Assembly (NCBI GenBank): GCA_944324285.1
Contig: CALUVR010000005.1
Span: 41,130 to 105,129, forward strand
Source: Candidatus Gastranaerophilales bacterium
Lineage (GTDB): Bacteria > Cyanobacteriota > Vampirovibrionia > Gastranaerophilales > Gastranaerophilaceae
Length of the DNA stretch: 64,000 bases
Direction: 5' to 3'
In this document: in pieces, positions 25,378 to 34,519 of the stretch
Position numbering within the stretch: position 1 is the first letter of the stretch
How the letters are laid out: each line of letters begins with the position of its first letter
Translations under genes and position numbers: made by a program
The notes under the pieces: generated by a model
Database searches by the model: none
What the model saw: the letters and a program-made list of their open reading frames with translations, nothing else
Told to the model about the DNA's origin: nothing

Positions 25378-25405
25378 TTGTTAAATAATTTGTTTGTGAT
25401 AAAAT
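25378..25405 (+). promoter_or_regulatory. Promoter giving a leaderless mRNA for the first AlgJ-like gene
   Basis: TTGTTA (25378-25383), 16-bp spacer, TAAAAT (25400-25405), seven bases, ATG at 25413. Confidence 0.6.
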
Positions 25406-25412
25406 TATTTAT

Positions 25413-27104
25413 ATGAAAAAGAGAGTATGCATAAGTCTTGTTGCAACTATCGTTTGCATTGCTTTAACTAATAAATTCTGGCTGACGTATAAGCCAATTA
25501 ATCTGAGTTTTACTATGAAAGGGAGCGGTGTATATAACATTACCGCAATATTTAATAAACGTGATAACAACGATTTTATAAGCTGCAAGTCTGCAAACGG
25601 AATATTTAATCTGAATGAAGATAATAAAATCAGTTTAAATGTTAAAACAAGCCAAAAGTTAAAAAGGCTGAAAATAGCTGTTAACACAGACAAAACGCCT
25701 GAGAATGGCGGACAAACTCTTAATATAAGCGGTTTACAACTTTACGGGGATAATATCACGGATTTACAAAACTTCTCCGCAAATAACGCCGATATAAAAG
25801 TTCTAAATAATTCGCTTGTTTTAACGCCTAAAAATAAAAACTTTGAAATAACATACAATACTCCGTTCACTATTAAAGCTAAACCTATTTTTGACTACAA
25901 ATTCTTTATTATTATAGCTGTTTTATCATATCTCTTGTTGTATAAACTGACATCATACCTTGCGGATTTTAAAAATGTTAAAAATCAGTCACGAATCGAA
26001 ATAGTTTTTCTAACCATATTCGGTATGATACTCATAATTCCGGCAAGTGCTATTAATAATGAAAAATATTCCGAGCATGAAAACAGAAAACTCGCAGAAA
26101 AACCGCAATTTGTAGTCGAAAACGAAATTAATTACAACTTCGGAAAAAATTTTGATACCTGGTTCTCAGATAGATTTAATCTAAGAACCGAAATGATAAA
26201 ACTCTACAATAAAACAAGATTTATCTTGACATACGGTGTTTATAAACAAAATCAAACTTATTATTTTGACAAACATACCCAATGGGCTTTTGACAGCAAT
26301 TGGGAACAAAAAAATGATTTGTCTGCCGACTTTCCTGTATATTACCGGAATATAAAAAAACTAAAAGCTTTTTGTGATAAAAACCATATAAAATTGTATA
26401 TTCTTATTACACCGGTAAAAATGGATATTTATCCTCAATATTATCCTTTGGAATTAGGGGAGAATACGATTAAACCTTTTAGAGAATATGTAAATAGCAG
26501 AATGAATCAAAATTTTATACTCTATCCTATTGAAGAATTAAAGAAAGCGTCTGAAACAGACTACATATTTCCGAAAGGCGACCCTCACTGGTCAGAATAC
26601 GGTGCATTTACAGCTTATAAAATTCTAATGAACAATATTAAAAAAGACTTTCCGGATATCAAAATCCTTAATGATAATGATTTTAACATTACTAAAAATA
26701 CCCTTGTAAGAACTGACTACGGCGGGGTATACCATCAAGGAACCGAATATACAACGCTGAATATTAACAGACTAACAACAAAATACACAACATACCAACA
26801 CAAAAAAGAAAAATCCCTTTCAAACACCTGTGACGGAACCATACTGTCATGTTACTCATCTTTTCCTTATGGTAATAAGAAAAAACTCTATATTATAGGG
26901 AATTCATTCAGTGAAAACTTGTTTTTATTTCTGAAATACTCTTTCAACGACATAAGAAAACGCCGCATTAACAACCCGACGGAAACACCAAAATGTAAAA
27001 TGTCACGCTGGGAAAGTGAAATCCTTGATTTTAAACCTGATATTTTGATTTTTACGGTTACCAGCTTACAAGGTTTTTCAGAGCTTTACGGGGAGGATAA
27101 ATAA
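25413..27104 (+). CDS. AlgJ/DHHW-like polysaccharide O-acetyltransferase, copy 1
   Basis: 563 aa. N-terminal membrane helix, about 140 aa of beta-rich periplasmic region, a second helix (about 163-180), then an SGNH-hydrolase-like domain. Catalytic features of AlgJ/AlgX relatives: the D-x-H pair in PKGDPHWSEYGAF and the nucleophilic Ser in YIIGNSFSENL. Works with the MBOAT gene downstream to acetylate an exported polysaccharide. It is a tandem duplicate of the next gene. The leaderless start is shared with the copy. Confidence 0.82.
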   Translation: MKKRVCISLVATIVCIALTNKFWLTYKPINLSFTMKGSGVYNITAIFNKRDNNDFISCKSANGIFNLNEDNKISLNVKTSQKLKRLKIAVNTDKTPENGGQTLNISGLQLYGDNITDLQNFSANNADIKVLNNSLVLTPKNKNFEITYNTPFTIKAKPIFDYKFFIIIAVLSYLLLYKLTSYLADFKNVKNQSRIEIVFLTIFGMILIIPASAINNEKYSEHENRKLAEKPQFVVENEINYNFGKNFDTWFSDRFNLRTEMIKLYNKTRFILTYGVYKQNQTYYFDKHTQWAFDSNWEQKNDLSADFPVYYRNIKKLKAFCDKNHIKLYILITPVKMDIYPQYYPLELGENTIKPFREYVNSRMNQNFILYPIEELKKASETDYIFPKGDPHWSEYGAFTAYKILMNNIKKDFPDIKILNDNDFNITKNTLVRTDYGGVYHQGTEYTTLNINRLTTKYTTYQHKKEKSLSNTCDGTILSCYSSFPYGNKKKLYIIGNSFSENLFLFLKYSFNDIRKRRINNPTETPKCKMSRWESEILDFKPDILIFTVTSLQGFSELYGEDK

Positions 27105-27114
27105 TGCTGTTTTC
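27074..27114 (+). repeat. Duplication scar: copy of the MBOAT gene start
   Basis: 41 bp matching 28825-28865 at 40 positions, ending GGGGAGGATAAATAATGCTG. At 28855 this ATG starts the MBOAT gene; here the same ATG (27104) opens only a short stub that runs into the next acetyltransferase gene. It marks the boundary of a 1,751-bp tandem duplication. Confidence 0.85.
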
Positions 27115-27141
27115 TGAAAAACTACTGAAAAATTTTATTTA

Positions 27142-27150
27142 TGATATAAT
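27142..27150 (+). promoter_or_regulatory. Extended -10 giving a leaderless mRNA for the second AlgJ-like gene
   Basis: TGATATAAT (27142-27150), seven bases, ATG at 27158; no clear -35. The region is recognisably homologous to the promoter of copy 1. Confidence 0.6.
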
Positions 27151-27157
27151 TATCCCT

Positions 27158-28855
27158 ATGAAAAAGAGAGTATTTGTAAGTCTTATTGCAACTATCGTTT
27201 GTATTGCTTTAACTAATAAATTCTGGCTTCTTTATGAACCCGTAAATTTAAGTTTTATAATGAAAGGGTCTGGCAATTACAAGGTTACAGCCGTATTCAA
27301 TAAACATGATAATAATGACTTTGTCAGCTGCAAATACGCCGAAGGAGAATTTAATCTCAATGAAAGTAATAAAATAAGTCTGGATGTCAAACGCGGTAAA
27401 AAATTAAAAAGGCTGAAAATAGCTATTAATTCTGATAAAATGCCGGGGGGGCAAACCCTTAGTATGAGTGGATTTCTGCTTTTCGGGCATAAAATCACCG
27501 ATTTACAAAACTTCTCCGCGAATAATGCTGATATAAAGATTCAGAATAACTCGCTTATAGTTTCCTCCTTCAACCCGTATTTTGAACTTATTTACAATAC
27601 TCCGTTCAATATAAAGGCTAAACCTTTTTTGGACTATAAATTCCTTATTATTATTGCGGTCTTATCATTTCTGCTTGCTTATCAACTGGCATCGTACCTT
27701 GCGGATTTTAAAAATATTAAAAATCAGTCACGTATTGAAATTGTCTTTCTCACTATGTTCGGTTTGATACTCTTAATTCCGGCAAGTGCTATTAATAACG
27801 AAAAATATTCCGAACAGGAAAATAGAAAACTCGCAAAAAAACCGCGATTTGTTGTCGATAACGAAATTAATTATAACTTCGGAAAAGATTTTGACAGCTG
27901 GTTCTCAGATAGATTTAATCTAAGGCAAAAGATTATAAAAGATTATAATAAACTTCGATTTGCTTTGACGTATAATCTTTATAATCAAAACATGACTTAT
28001 TATAATAAGCATTCCAAATGGACATTTTTCTTAAATCGGTCATCTGAAAATTTATATTCACAATTCCCTGTCTATTATAAAAATATAAAGAAACTGAATG
28101 ATTTTTGTGAACAAAATGATATAAAATTATATATTATGCTTATCCCAATTAAAGAAGAAATTTACCCTCCGTCCCCTAAATATAAAAAGAAATATGATAA
28201 TATAATTAATCTCAAAAATTATGTTAATAAAAAAATTGATAAAGAACTTATACAGTGTCCGATAAAGGAATTGAAAGAGGCTTCCAAAAAGGATTACACT
28301 TTTTTAAAAGGAGATTCTCATTGGTCAGAATATGGCGCATTTATTGCATATAAAGAACTTATGAATAGTATTAAAAAGGATTTCCCGGAGATTAAAATTG
28401 CCGGAGAAAATGACTTTGTCATAACAAGAAGTAAATTCGGAGTAAGTGATTACCCGCAGGATGCACATATAGGTGGTCAATATAAATCATTATATATTGG
28501 AGATGAATATCTTGATGTTGAATATTTATCTTATGAAAGTAAACCTGAGAATAACGTAAAACTTATATCATATCCAAATGCGGCAACTGATTCGTATTTT
28601 CCTAATGGAAACAATAAAAAAGTATATTTAATAGGAAATTCCTTTACAGGTAACATGTCTCTATTTTTAAACAATACATTTAAAGAAGTTAAAAGAAGAA
28701 GAATTAACAATCCGATTGAAACCCCGAAGAGCAGAATGTCACGCTGGGAAAATGAGATTTTAGAATATAAACCTGATCTCTTAATATTTTTAATTGAAGC
28801 ACCGGATTATACAATAAAAACATGTTTTTCAGAGCTATACGGGGAGGATAAATAA
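27158..28855 (+). CDS. AlgJ/DHHW-like polysaccharide O-acetyltransferase, copy 2
   Basis: 565 aa, collinear with copy 1 over its whole length and strongly conserved in the N-terminal two thirds (FSANNADIK, LADFKN.KNQSRIEIVFLT shared). D-x-H is in KGDSHWSEYGAF and the Ser in LIGNSFTGNM, so both copies look active. I start at 27158 by analogy with copy 1 (MKKRV...); a longer frame from 27104 starts at the duplication scar. The middle (about 300-470) diverges most, perhaps for acceptor choice. The stop overlaps the MBOAT start (TAATG). Confidence 0.82.
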   Translation: MKKRVFVSLIATIVCIALTNKFWLLYEPVNLSFIMKGSGNYKVTAVFNKHDNNDFVSCKYAEGEFNLNESNKISLDVKRGKKLKRLKIAINSDKMPGGQTLSMSGFLLFGHKITDLQNFSANNADIKIQNNSLIVSSFNPYFELIYNTPFNIKAKPFLDYKFLIIIAVLSFLLAYQLASYLADFKNIKNQSRIEIVFLTMFGLILLIPASAINNEKYSEQENRKLAKKPRFVVDNEINYNFGKDFDSWFSDRFNLRQKIIKDYNKLRFALTYNLYNQNMTYYNKHSKWTFFLNRSSENLYSQFPVYYKNIKKLNDFCEQNDIKLYIMLIPIKEEIYPPSPKYKKKYDNIINLKNYVNKKIDKELIQCPIKELKEASKKDYTFLKGDSHWSEYGAFIAYKELMNSIKKDFPEIKIAGENDFVITRSKFGVSDYPQDAHIGGQYKSLYIGDEYLDVEYLSYESKPENNVKLISYPNAATDSYFPNGNNKKVYLIGNSFTGNMSLFLNNTFKEVKRRRINNPIETPKSRMSRWENEILEYKPDLLIFLIEAPDYTIKTCFSELYGEDK

Positions 28856-30255
28856 TGCTGTTTTCATCAATGACGTTTATATATGTATTTTTACCGATAG
28901 TATGCGGGCTTTATCTTATAACTAAAAAAGAACTGCATAACCCTATACTGCTTATCGCAAGTATTATCTTCTACGCGTGGGGAGAACCGCGGTATCTTGC
29001 GATTATGCTCCTTGTTATACTCATCAATTATCTCGGTGCTATTCTTATTGAGAAATATCCGCATAAAAAACGGCTGACCTTAATCCTTGCCATTATCGCG
29101 AACCTTGCCTTTTTAATCTATTTTAAATACTTCAACTTTTTACTGGAGAATATTAACGCCTTATTCCACACAAATATTGATTTCATAAAAGTTATAATGC
29201 CTATCGGGATTTCATTTTATACGTTTCAGGCAATGTCTTATCTTATTGACGTGTTCCGCGGGGAATGCAAGGCACAGAAAGATATCTATAAGCTTGCTTT
29301 ATATATAACCCTTTTCCCGCAGCTAATAGCTGGTCCTATTGTCAAATATCACGATGTTGCAGACCAGATTGAATCCCGCGAGGTTACTTTTGAAAAAGTC
29401 GACACCGGTGTAAAACGGTTTATCATAGGACTTTCTAAAAAAGTTCTTATTGCAAACACAATGGGCGCTATTGCCGATAAAATATTTATCCAGCCGGCAG
29501 ATACATTTTCGCCGCTGGTTGCGTGGATTGGAAGCTTTGCATACTCTCTGCAGTTATTCTATGATTTTTCAGGATATTCGGATATGGCAATCGGTCTCGG
29601 GCTAATCTTCGGGTTTAAATTCCTTGAAAACTTCAATTACCCGTATATCTCAAAATCAATTACAGAATTTTGGAGAAGATGGCATATATCACTTTCCACC
29701 TGGTTTAAACAGTATTTATATATACCGCTCGGCGGAAACCGCATCAGTAAAAATAGAACTTACCTCAACCTCGGAATTGTATTCCTCCTAACTGGTTTAT
29801 GGCACGGGGCAAGCTGGAACTTTATTTTCTGGGGGCTATGGAACGGGTTTTTCATAATTATTGAAAAAATGACCGGCTGGGATAAGGACTCCAAAATTCC
29901 TGCAATTAACGCTCTAAGACACCTCTACACAATTTTCGTATTCGTAATCGGCTGGGTGCTCTTTAGGGCTGATAACCTCTCTTACGCCATCACCTACCTC
30001 AAAAACATGTTCGGACTTGTGAAGGTTCACGATATAGCATACACCCTTAACTACTATGGCGATTCTATAGAAATATTAACATTTATAATAGCAATTATCT
30101 GCGCCATGCCGGTATTTTCAAAAATACTCTACATCAAGCAGGAAAGAAAAATTTTGCGCTCAATAGTGAATATCTGGCTGTTATTCCTCTTTATACTCTC
30201 GTCAGCCGCTATAGCCGCATCTACATATAATCCGTTTATTTATTTCAGATTCTAG
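28855..30255 (+). CDS. MBOAT-family O-acyltransferase (AlgI-like)
   Basis: 466 aa with 9-11 membrane helices. MBOAT marks: FPQLIAGPIVKYHDV, FYDFSGYSDMAIGLGLIFGF, FWRRWHISLSTWFKQYLYIPLGG (split by reading) and the catalytic His in LLTGLWHGASWNFIFWG. Brings acetyl groups across the inner membrane for the AlgJ-like proteins. GGGGAGG lies 7 nt before the ATG, which overlaps the preceding stop. Confidence 0.93.
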   Translation: MLFSSMTFIYVFLPIVCGLYLITKKELHNPILLIASIIFYAWGEPRYLAIMLLVILINYLGAILIEKYPHKKRLTLILAIIANLAFLIYFKYFNFLLENINALFHTNIDFIKVIMPIGISFYTFQAMSYLIDVFRGECKAQKDIYKLALYITLFPQLIAGPIVKYHDVADQIESREVTFEKVDTGVKRFIIGLSKKVLIANTMGAIADKIFIQPADTFSPLVAWIGSFAYSLQLFYDFSGYSDMAIGLGLIFGFKFLENFNYPYISKSITEFWRRWHISLSTWFKQYLYIPLGGNRISKNRTYLNLGIVFLLTGLWHGASWNFIFWGLWNGFFIIIEKMTGWDKDSKIPAINALRHLYTIFVFVIGWVLFRADNLSYAITYLKNMFGLVKVHDIAYTLNYYGDSIEILTFIIAIICAMPVFSKILYIKQERKILRSIVNIWLLFLFILSSAAIAASTYNPFIYFRF

Positions 30256-30526
30256 TCAGAAAGCCAATTTCCACCGATTTTTCCTGACATGTTTTTGATA
30301 TAAATTTTGTTAACTTATGTTAACTTTATGTAAAGTTTATATACACTTTGCGCAATTTTTAAATAAAAAAATACTTTATATAAGTACCAGAGAAAAATAG
30401 GAAATATGCACAAAGGATACTATGTAAACATTTGTTACAAAAAACAGAAAAAATCAGGTTAATCATTAAAGATTAATCAAGGATATGTCGATTAAGAGAA
30501 TGTGAGTAAATAACGGAGAAAGAATC
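30256..30526. other. AT-rich gap before the 147-aa gene
   Basis: Holds two close GTTAACTT copies (around 30310-30325), and an inverted repeat TTAATC/GATTAA near 30460-30477. No gene or convincing terminator seen. Confidence 0.4.
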
Positions 30527-30970
30527 ATGGTTGACAGATTAAACGGAAATTTAGGAAATGTAAACGGATATTTGTTCGGCAAAAAAGTTGACAAAGAAGA
30601 CACCACAAAAACCGGAGCAAAACAAAATGTTCCGGTAGGACAAGCCCAGGCGGCAGCTGATGCGGCAAAGATTGACAAAACAAACTTAAATCTTGATATG
30701 AATGCTATTTTAGGGCTGCATCTTACAAATGCCGGAAAAGTTGATACCTCTGACAAAGCAACCTCAGCAAGAGCAACAGAATATTTTGCAAGCGCAGATT
30801 TTCAGGCATTAAATAAAGAATTCGGAATTTATGATGATGTTGATCCGGAAATCGGTGAATATTTATCACCAAAAACACTTTCTTACCTCGCAAACGTTAC
30901 TCCGGAACAGAGAGAACGTATCGGTAACGGAATGGTAACAGATTATGACAATATTATTGCTGTAGCATAA
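30527..30970 (+). CDS. Hypothetical protein, 147 aa
   Basis: No signal peptide or membrane segment. The N-terminus is polar and Gly/Asn-rich (VDRLNGNLGNVNGYLFGKK), then an Ala/Lys linker, then a helical C-terminal half with ARATEYFASADFQALNKEF and PKTLSYLANVTPEQRERIG. GGAGAAAG lies before the ATG. The short Asn/Gly-rich start recalls other small proteins in this window (40819, 49737). Family not recognised. Confidence 0.7.
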   Translation: MVDRLNGNLGNVNGYLFGKKVDKEDTTKTGAKQNVPVGQAQAAADAAKIDKTNLNLDMNAILGLHLTNAGKVDTSDKATSARATEYFASADFQALNKEFGIYDDVDPEIGEYLSPKTLSYLANVTPEQRERIGNGMVTDYDNIIAVA

Positions 30971-31052
30971 GAGAGACTTATAAATATACGAAATTTACTC
31001 ACGCATTTTATGGCTGACTTAAAACGTCAGCCATTTTTGTGGTTATGGACTT

Positions 31053-32387
31053 TTATTTTCCTATACAAAAGTGGCTGAAAATATTTTCCAAAATTTCGTC
31101 AGTGATGACTTCACCAGTAATTTCATCTAAGAAAAGAAGCGCTGATTTTAAATCAATTGAGATTAAGTCCTGCAATTCATTGGCTTTTGCCGCATCAAGC
31201 GCATGTGTTAAGCTTTCGCGGCATTTATAAAGACAGTCCTGCTGGCGTTTGTTTGTGATAAATTCCGTATCCTCTGATGAAAAATTGCAGACTATTTCTT
31301 TTATTTTTTCTTTTAATTCCTCGACGCCTGCGCCTGTTTCTACGGAAATATTGATAGCATTTTCAGCGGGCTTGTCAATTAAGTCACATTTATTCGCTAT
31401 TATAAGGTGGTTTTTATTTTTGATTAATTCAAGAATTGCCTTATCTTCATCGTTCATACCGCGGCTTGCGTCATAGATAAAAAGCACTAAATCAGCCTCA
31501 TCTGCTGATTGTTTTGAGTATTCAATCCCGATTTCTTCGACCTTGCCGACTTCGTCATTGTCGCGAATTCCCGCTGTATCAATGAGGGTAATCGCGACAT
31601 CCCAGTCGAGATTTTCCTTAATCACATCGCGGGTGGTGCCTGCGATATCGGTGACGATTGCCCGTTCAACGTTCAACAGTTTGTTAAAAAGTGAGGATTT
31701 ACCGACATTCGGCTTTCCGACTATTGCAATCTTTACCCCCTGACGCAGAATGTCCGAGGATTTTGCACAGGATAATATTTTGTCGATTTCGGAAAGGGAA
31801 TGTTCAAAACTTTCTATAAGGTAAGAGTATTCGGGTTCCGCGACATCTTCCGGAAAATCTATTCCTGCAATAATTTTAGATAAGACTTCAAAAATCTCTT
31901 TTTTAATTTCGCTGATTTTGTCACCGAGAACGCCCGAAAGGTTTTTGGCGGATTGCACGGCGAAATTTCTGGTTTTTGCGTGGATTAAATCTGCGACGGC
32001 TTCTGCCTGTGAAAGGTCGAGTTTTTTATTCAAAAATGCGCGTTTGGTAAATTCACCGCGTTCTGCGAGTCGTGCACCGTTTTTGAGAGTTAAGTCGAGG
32101 ATGTTCCTTACCACATTAACCCCGCCGTGGCAGTGAATTTCAATAACATCCTCGCCCGTATAGCTGTGGGGGTTACGGAAAGGAAGTACCAGAACTTCGT
32201 CGATTTTCTTCCCGTTATCGTGAATCCAGCCGTGTGCGATTTTTCCGGCTTCAAGATTTTGTTTTGAGAAAATTTTATTGATAATCTCAAACGCTGTGTC
32301 GCCCGAAATTCTAATAACTCCGACCCCTCCGGTGCCGAGCGGGGTTGCGATTGCCGCTATTGTTTCAAATTCCTGTGTAATATTCAT
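31053..32387 (-). CDS. mnmE: tRNA modification GTPase MnmE
   Basis: 444 aa; with MnmG it makes cmnm5U34 in tRNA. N-terminal folate-binding domain (TIAAIATPLGTGGVGVIRISG, HSYTGEDVIEIHCHGG), helical domain, inserted G domain (GKPNVGKSSLFNKLL, DIAGTTRD, DTAGI, NKCDL), and the C-terminal FCIGK with its essential Cys. Length is normal. Leaderless start: the -10 ends six bases before the ATG. Confidence 0.96.
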   Translation of the reverse strand: MNITQEFETIAAIATPLGTGGVGVIRISGDTAFEIINKIFSKQNLEAGKIAHGWIHDNGKKIDEVLVLPFRNPHSYTGEDVIEIHCHGGVNVVRNILDLTLKNGARLAERGEFTKRAFLNKKLDLSQAEAVADLIHAKTRNFAVQSAKNLSGVLGDKISEIKKEIFEVLSKIIAGIDFPEDVAEPEYSYLIESFEHSLSEIDKILSCAKSSDILRQGVKIAIVGKPNVGKSSLFNKLLNVERAIVTDIAGTTRDVIKENLDWDVAITLIDTAGIRDNDEVGKVEEIGIEYSKQSADEADLVLFIYDASRGMNDEDKAILELIKNKNHLIIANKCDLIDKPAENAINISVETGAGVEELKEKIKEIVCNFSSEDTEFITNKRQQDCLYKCRESLTHALDAAKANELQDLISIDLKSALLFLDEITGEVITDEILENIFSHFCIGK

Positions 32388-32393
32388 ACCCCC

Positions 32394-32402
32394 ATTATAG
32401 CA
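32394..32402 (-). promoter_or_regulatory. Extended -10 giving a leaderless mnmE mRNA
   Basis: TGCTATAAT on the minus strand (32402-32394), six bases (GGGGGT), ATG at 32387. No clear -35. The G run could look like a ribosome site but abuts the ATG too closely to work as one. Confidence 0.7.
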
Positions 32403-32591
32403 TGGACGAAAATGGGGTCTATGAAAACTTGGTGTAAATGTTATAATAGTAAGAATAGCCGAAATATTTTACAAAATAACCGCATAATTATAGTGAAAAT
32501 CAATCGCTTACAATATTAGGTATTTTATTTGTATAAACAAGGCTATTAAATTTATTGAAGTATTGCAAAACAAAAAAAGAAAGGAAACTTT

Positions 32592-33134
32592 ATGACATTT
32601 ACTGAAGAAAAATTAGTCCATGTGAACGCGTACACGCGAAAAGACGGCACCCACGTCAAAGAGCATTACAGAGGAATTTCCTCTAATGCAGCATCGTCAT
32701 TTGCTCCGGAACAGAATGACGAAAATTTATGGGCAACCACAACAATTCCGGAAGAAAAGAAAAATCCGTTACAGGAAGCACTTGATAAGATTTTTAAACG
32801 TGATTCAGGCGGTATTAATTTTAACCCGTCGTCAAATCTTGTTTTACAAGGTGGTGTTTCCACAACAAACTTCGATTTCAGCAATGTTTTGAGTGCACTC
32901 GGGTCTATTGCCGGAATTGCAGTGAATGTAGGACTTGGTGCATTAAAAACAGCTACGCTTCTAAATCAAGCATATTGGACTGCTAACAAAACTTTCATTA
33001 AAAAACTCAAACCGCAAATGGTAAACGAAGTAAAGAAACTTAAGGAAACTCTGAAACTTTCGGAAACCGTTGAGAAAATGCATTTGGAGAAACTTACAAA
33101 TGCAAAAAATCAGGAAGAATATTCAAAGTTATAG
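32592..33134 (+). CDS. Hypothetical protein with YTRKDGT-type N-terminal motif, probably truncated
   Basis: 180 aa as read. The N-terminus VHVNAYTRKDGTHVKEHYRG is a motif seen at the start of many phage- and bacterial hypothetical proteins. The middle has a hydrophobic glycine-rich segment (LSALGSIAGIAVNVGLGAL) and the end is a coiled-coil-like Lys/Glu helix. The frame stops at NQEEYSKL, where a one-base shift opens a further 50 sensible residues, so the true protein probably ended at 33277. AGAAAGGAAAC precedes the ATG. Function unknown. Confidence 0.65.
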   Translation: MTFTEEKLVHVNAYTRKDGTHVKEHYRGISSNAASSFAPEQNDENLWATTTIPEEKKNPLQEALDKIFKRDSGGINFNPSSNLVLQGGVSTTNFDFSNVLSALGSIAGIAVNVGLGALKTATLLNQAYWTANKTFIKKLKPQMVNEVKKLKETLKLSETVEKMHLEKLTNAKNQEEYSKL

Positions 33135-33277
33135 ATACCTATGATTTTAATAAAAATGACTCTAATATAGGAGTCGAGTGGGCACATAACCTACAGGAAT
33201 TAAAAATGCTTACGAATTTCTATACAATAAACATATTAGTTATCCCTCCTGAAGAATGGATAAATTTATTATATTAA
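33123..33277 (+). pseudogene. Displaced 3' end of the preceding gene (frameshift)
   Basis: In the -1 frame the sequence continues KVIDTYDFNKNDSNIGVEWA and ends VIPPEEWINLLY at a TAA (33275-33277), with protein-like composition and no own start or ribosome site. Loss of one A in TCAAAG near 33125 would explain the split. A sequencing or assembly slip in the A run is equally possible. Confidence 0.6.
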
Positions 33278-33288
33278 TTTTTAAAACA

Positions 33289-33323
33289 GTTAGCAAATGC
33301 CTTACATTAAGGCATTTGCTAAC
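33289..33323 (-). terminator. Long hairpin overlapping the 3' end of the 107-aa gene
   Basis: Perfect 16-bp stem GTTAGCAAATGCCTTA (33289-33304) / TAAGGCATTTGCTAAC (33308-33323), 3-nt loop, followed on the minus strand by TGTTTTAAAAA. It contains the last codons and stop of the minus-strand gene. Confidence 0.75.
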
Positions 33324-33625
33324 AACAATAATAAAATAATAACAATTACTGTTAATGGGAATCCAATAAAACTAATTTTATGAAATAAAGAAAATTTTTG
33401 AGATTTAATCAGTTTGTTTACTCCAATAGTAGATCCAATTGTGAAAATTATCATTCCCAGATATATAGGTACATAAATAAGAAAAGTAATCAGTAGTATC
33501 TTATTAATAGCTGGAGAGTCAAATAAAAATAAAAATAAAAAGAATAGACATCCGTATGTTAAAAGTAATATAAGAATAATCCATTGAAAAATTAATAACA
33601 GATACAGCCAAAATTTCTTCTTCAT
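33302..33625 (-). CDS. Small membrane protein, 107 aa
   Basis: Three very hydrophobic helices (about 5-35, 43-66, 84-106) separated by short loops with VNKLIKSQKFSLFHK as the one polar stretch. No recognised family. Leaderless start: TATAAT ends six bases before the ATG. The C-terminal codons lie inside a terminator hairpin. Confidence 0.7.
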   Translation of the reverse strand: MKKKFWLYLLLIFQWIILILLLTYGCLFFLFLFLFDSPAINKILLITFLIYVPIYLGMIIFTIGSTIGVNKLIKSQKFSLFHKISFIGFPLTVIVIILLLLLANALM

Positions 33626-33631
33626 AAAAAT

Positions 33632-33640
33632 ATTATATCA
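33632..33640 (-). promoter_or_regulatory. Extended -10 giving a leaderless mRNA for the 107-aa protein
   Basis: TGATATAAT on the minus strand (33640-33632), six bases, ATG at 33625. Confidence 0.65.
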
Positions 33641-33690
33641 TAGTAAAACCATGTTTTTAAAATTTAGCCATGCGGGTAGACATATATAAA

Positions 33691-33718
33691 AAAACGGGTT
33701 TATTAATAAACCCGTTTT
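33691..33718. terminator. Bidirectional terminator
   Basis: AAAACGGGTTTATT (33691-33704) pairs with AATAAACCCGTTTT (33705-33718), with A and T runs on the two sides. It ends the minus-strand 219-aa gene. Confidence 0.85.
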
Positions 33719-33735
33719 TATTGTAAGAGATTGAA

Positions 33736-34395
33736 TTACTTTGAAAGATAATATGACAGTAATTGTGAACCAATTGAGGCAAGCAGGCTGCTACCTGTTC
33801 CAATCCAGTCCGTACCTGATGATGTTGATGTTACTCCTCTGTTGTAGTTCGTGCCGGATGTGCTGTTTGCCTGCGACATATTGCCGAAGGAAAGCGCGTT
33901 TGCGTTCACCCCGTTTACGTAATCCCCGAGAAAACTCATGTAATTATATCTTCTCGAAAGCTCGTCGTTAATTAAATCGTTTTTCATTAACACTAAATCC
34001 TGCCCGAGTGCACTAACTGCATCCGCACGGTTTGCTTCAATTGAATTTAGGCTGTTCAGGAAGGATGAATTATCAAGGTTTCCGAAACGGCGGGCAATAT
34101 CATTTTTTGTATCTTCAATCATCGGGGTGTAAATGTCATTAATTGCCTGAGTTCCTTGCTGTGCATAAGCTTCAAGCTGGCTGTTTATCCCTTTTCTGGT
34201 ATCAAGGTCTAAGACATTCAATTTCGGCAGACTATCAGCAAACGACTGCTGGGCGTAATCATAGGCTTTCTTTTCATTGTCGGACATTATGTAATTCGTC
34301 GTAACATTATTGCCGTTTTTTGAGGTTGTGGCTTTTGTTTGTCCGTTTATTTGTACTGTTCCCGTAGAGTAACTCGGTTTTGAATTCTTTCCCAT
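33736..34395 (-). CDS. Hypothetical protein, 219 aa, possible phage-virion relative
   Basis: Starts MGKNSKPSYSTGTVQINGQT, with a polar N-terminus, a helical core (about 45-165) including NSIEANRADAVSALGQDLVL and NDELSRRYNYMSFLGDYVNG, and a Ser/Thr/Gly-rich tail ending LASIGSQLLSYYLSK. The core faintly resembles podovirus virion or DNA-injection proteins, but no other phage gene is near. The ATG at 34395 has AAAGGAAC upstream; the longer frame to 34461 has none. Function unknown. Confidence 0.65.
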   Translation of the reverse strand: MGKNSKPSYSTGTVQINGQTKATTSKNGNNVTTNYIMSDNEKKAYDYAQQSFADSLPKLNVLDLDTRKGINSQLEAYAQQGTQAINDIYTPMIEDTKNDIARRFGNLDNSSFLNSLNSIEANRADAVSALGQDLVLMKNDLINDELSRRYNYMSFLGDYVNGVNANALSFGNMSQANSTSGTNYNRGVTSTSSGTDWIGTGSSLLASIGSQLLSYYLSK

Positions 34396-34504
34396 AATTG
34401 TTCCTTTCGTTTTGATTAAGGAACAATATTCAGTGAGAAATAATAAGGCGCATTTATACATTAATTATATCATAGACTACCTTTTTCTGTCCACAAACTT
34501 TTTG

Positions 34505-34513
34505 TGCTATAAT
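34505..34513 (+). promoter_or_regulatory. Extended -10 giving a leaderless TPR-protein mRNA
   Basis: TGCTATAAT (34505-34513), six bases, ATG at 34520. Confidence 0.7.
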
Positions 34514-34519
34514 AGTTTT

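Noticed and set aside
27104..27157. Upstream start for the second AlgJ-like gene
   Set aside because: The ATG at 27104 is a leftover of the MBOAT start from the duplication; copy 1 and the -10 spacing fix 27158.
33115..33140. Programmed -1 frameshift signal
   Set aside because: TCAAAG is not a classical slippery heptamer and no downstream pseudoknot was seen; a mutation or read error is simpler.
33736..34395. Prophage remnant
   Set aside because: Only one gene has a faint virion-protein look; no integrase, terminase, capsid or att-like repeats nearby.
34412..34519. N-terminal extension of the TPR protein
   Set aside because: Overlaps the opposite-strand gene's start and the TPR gene's own promoter.
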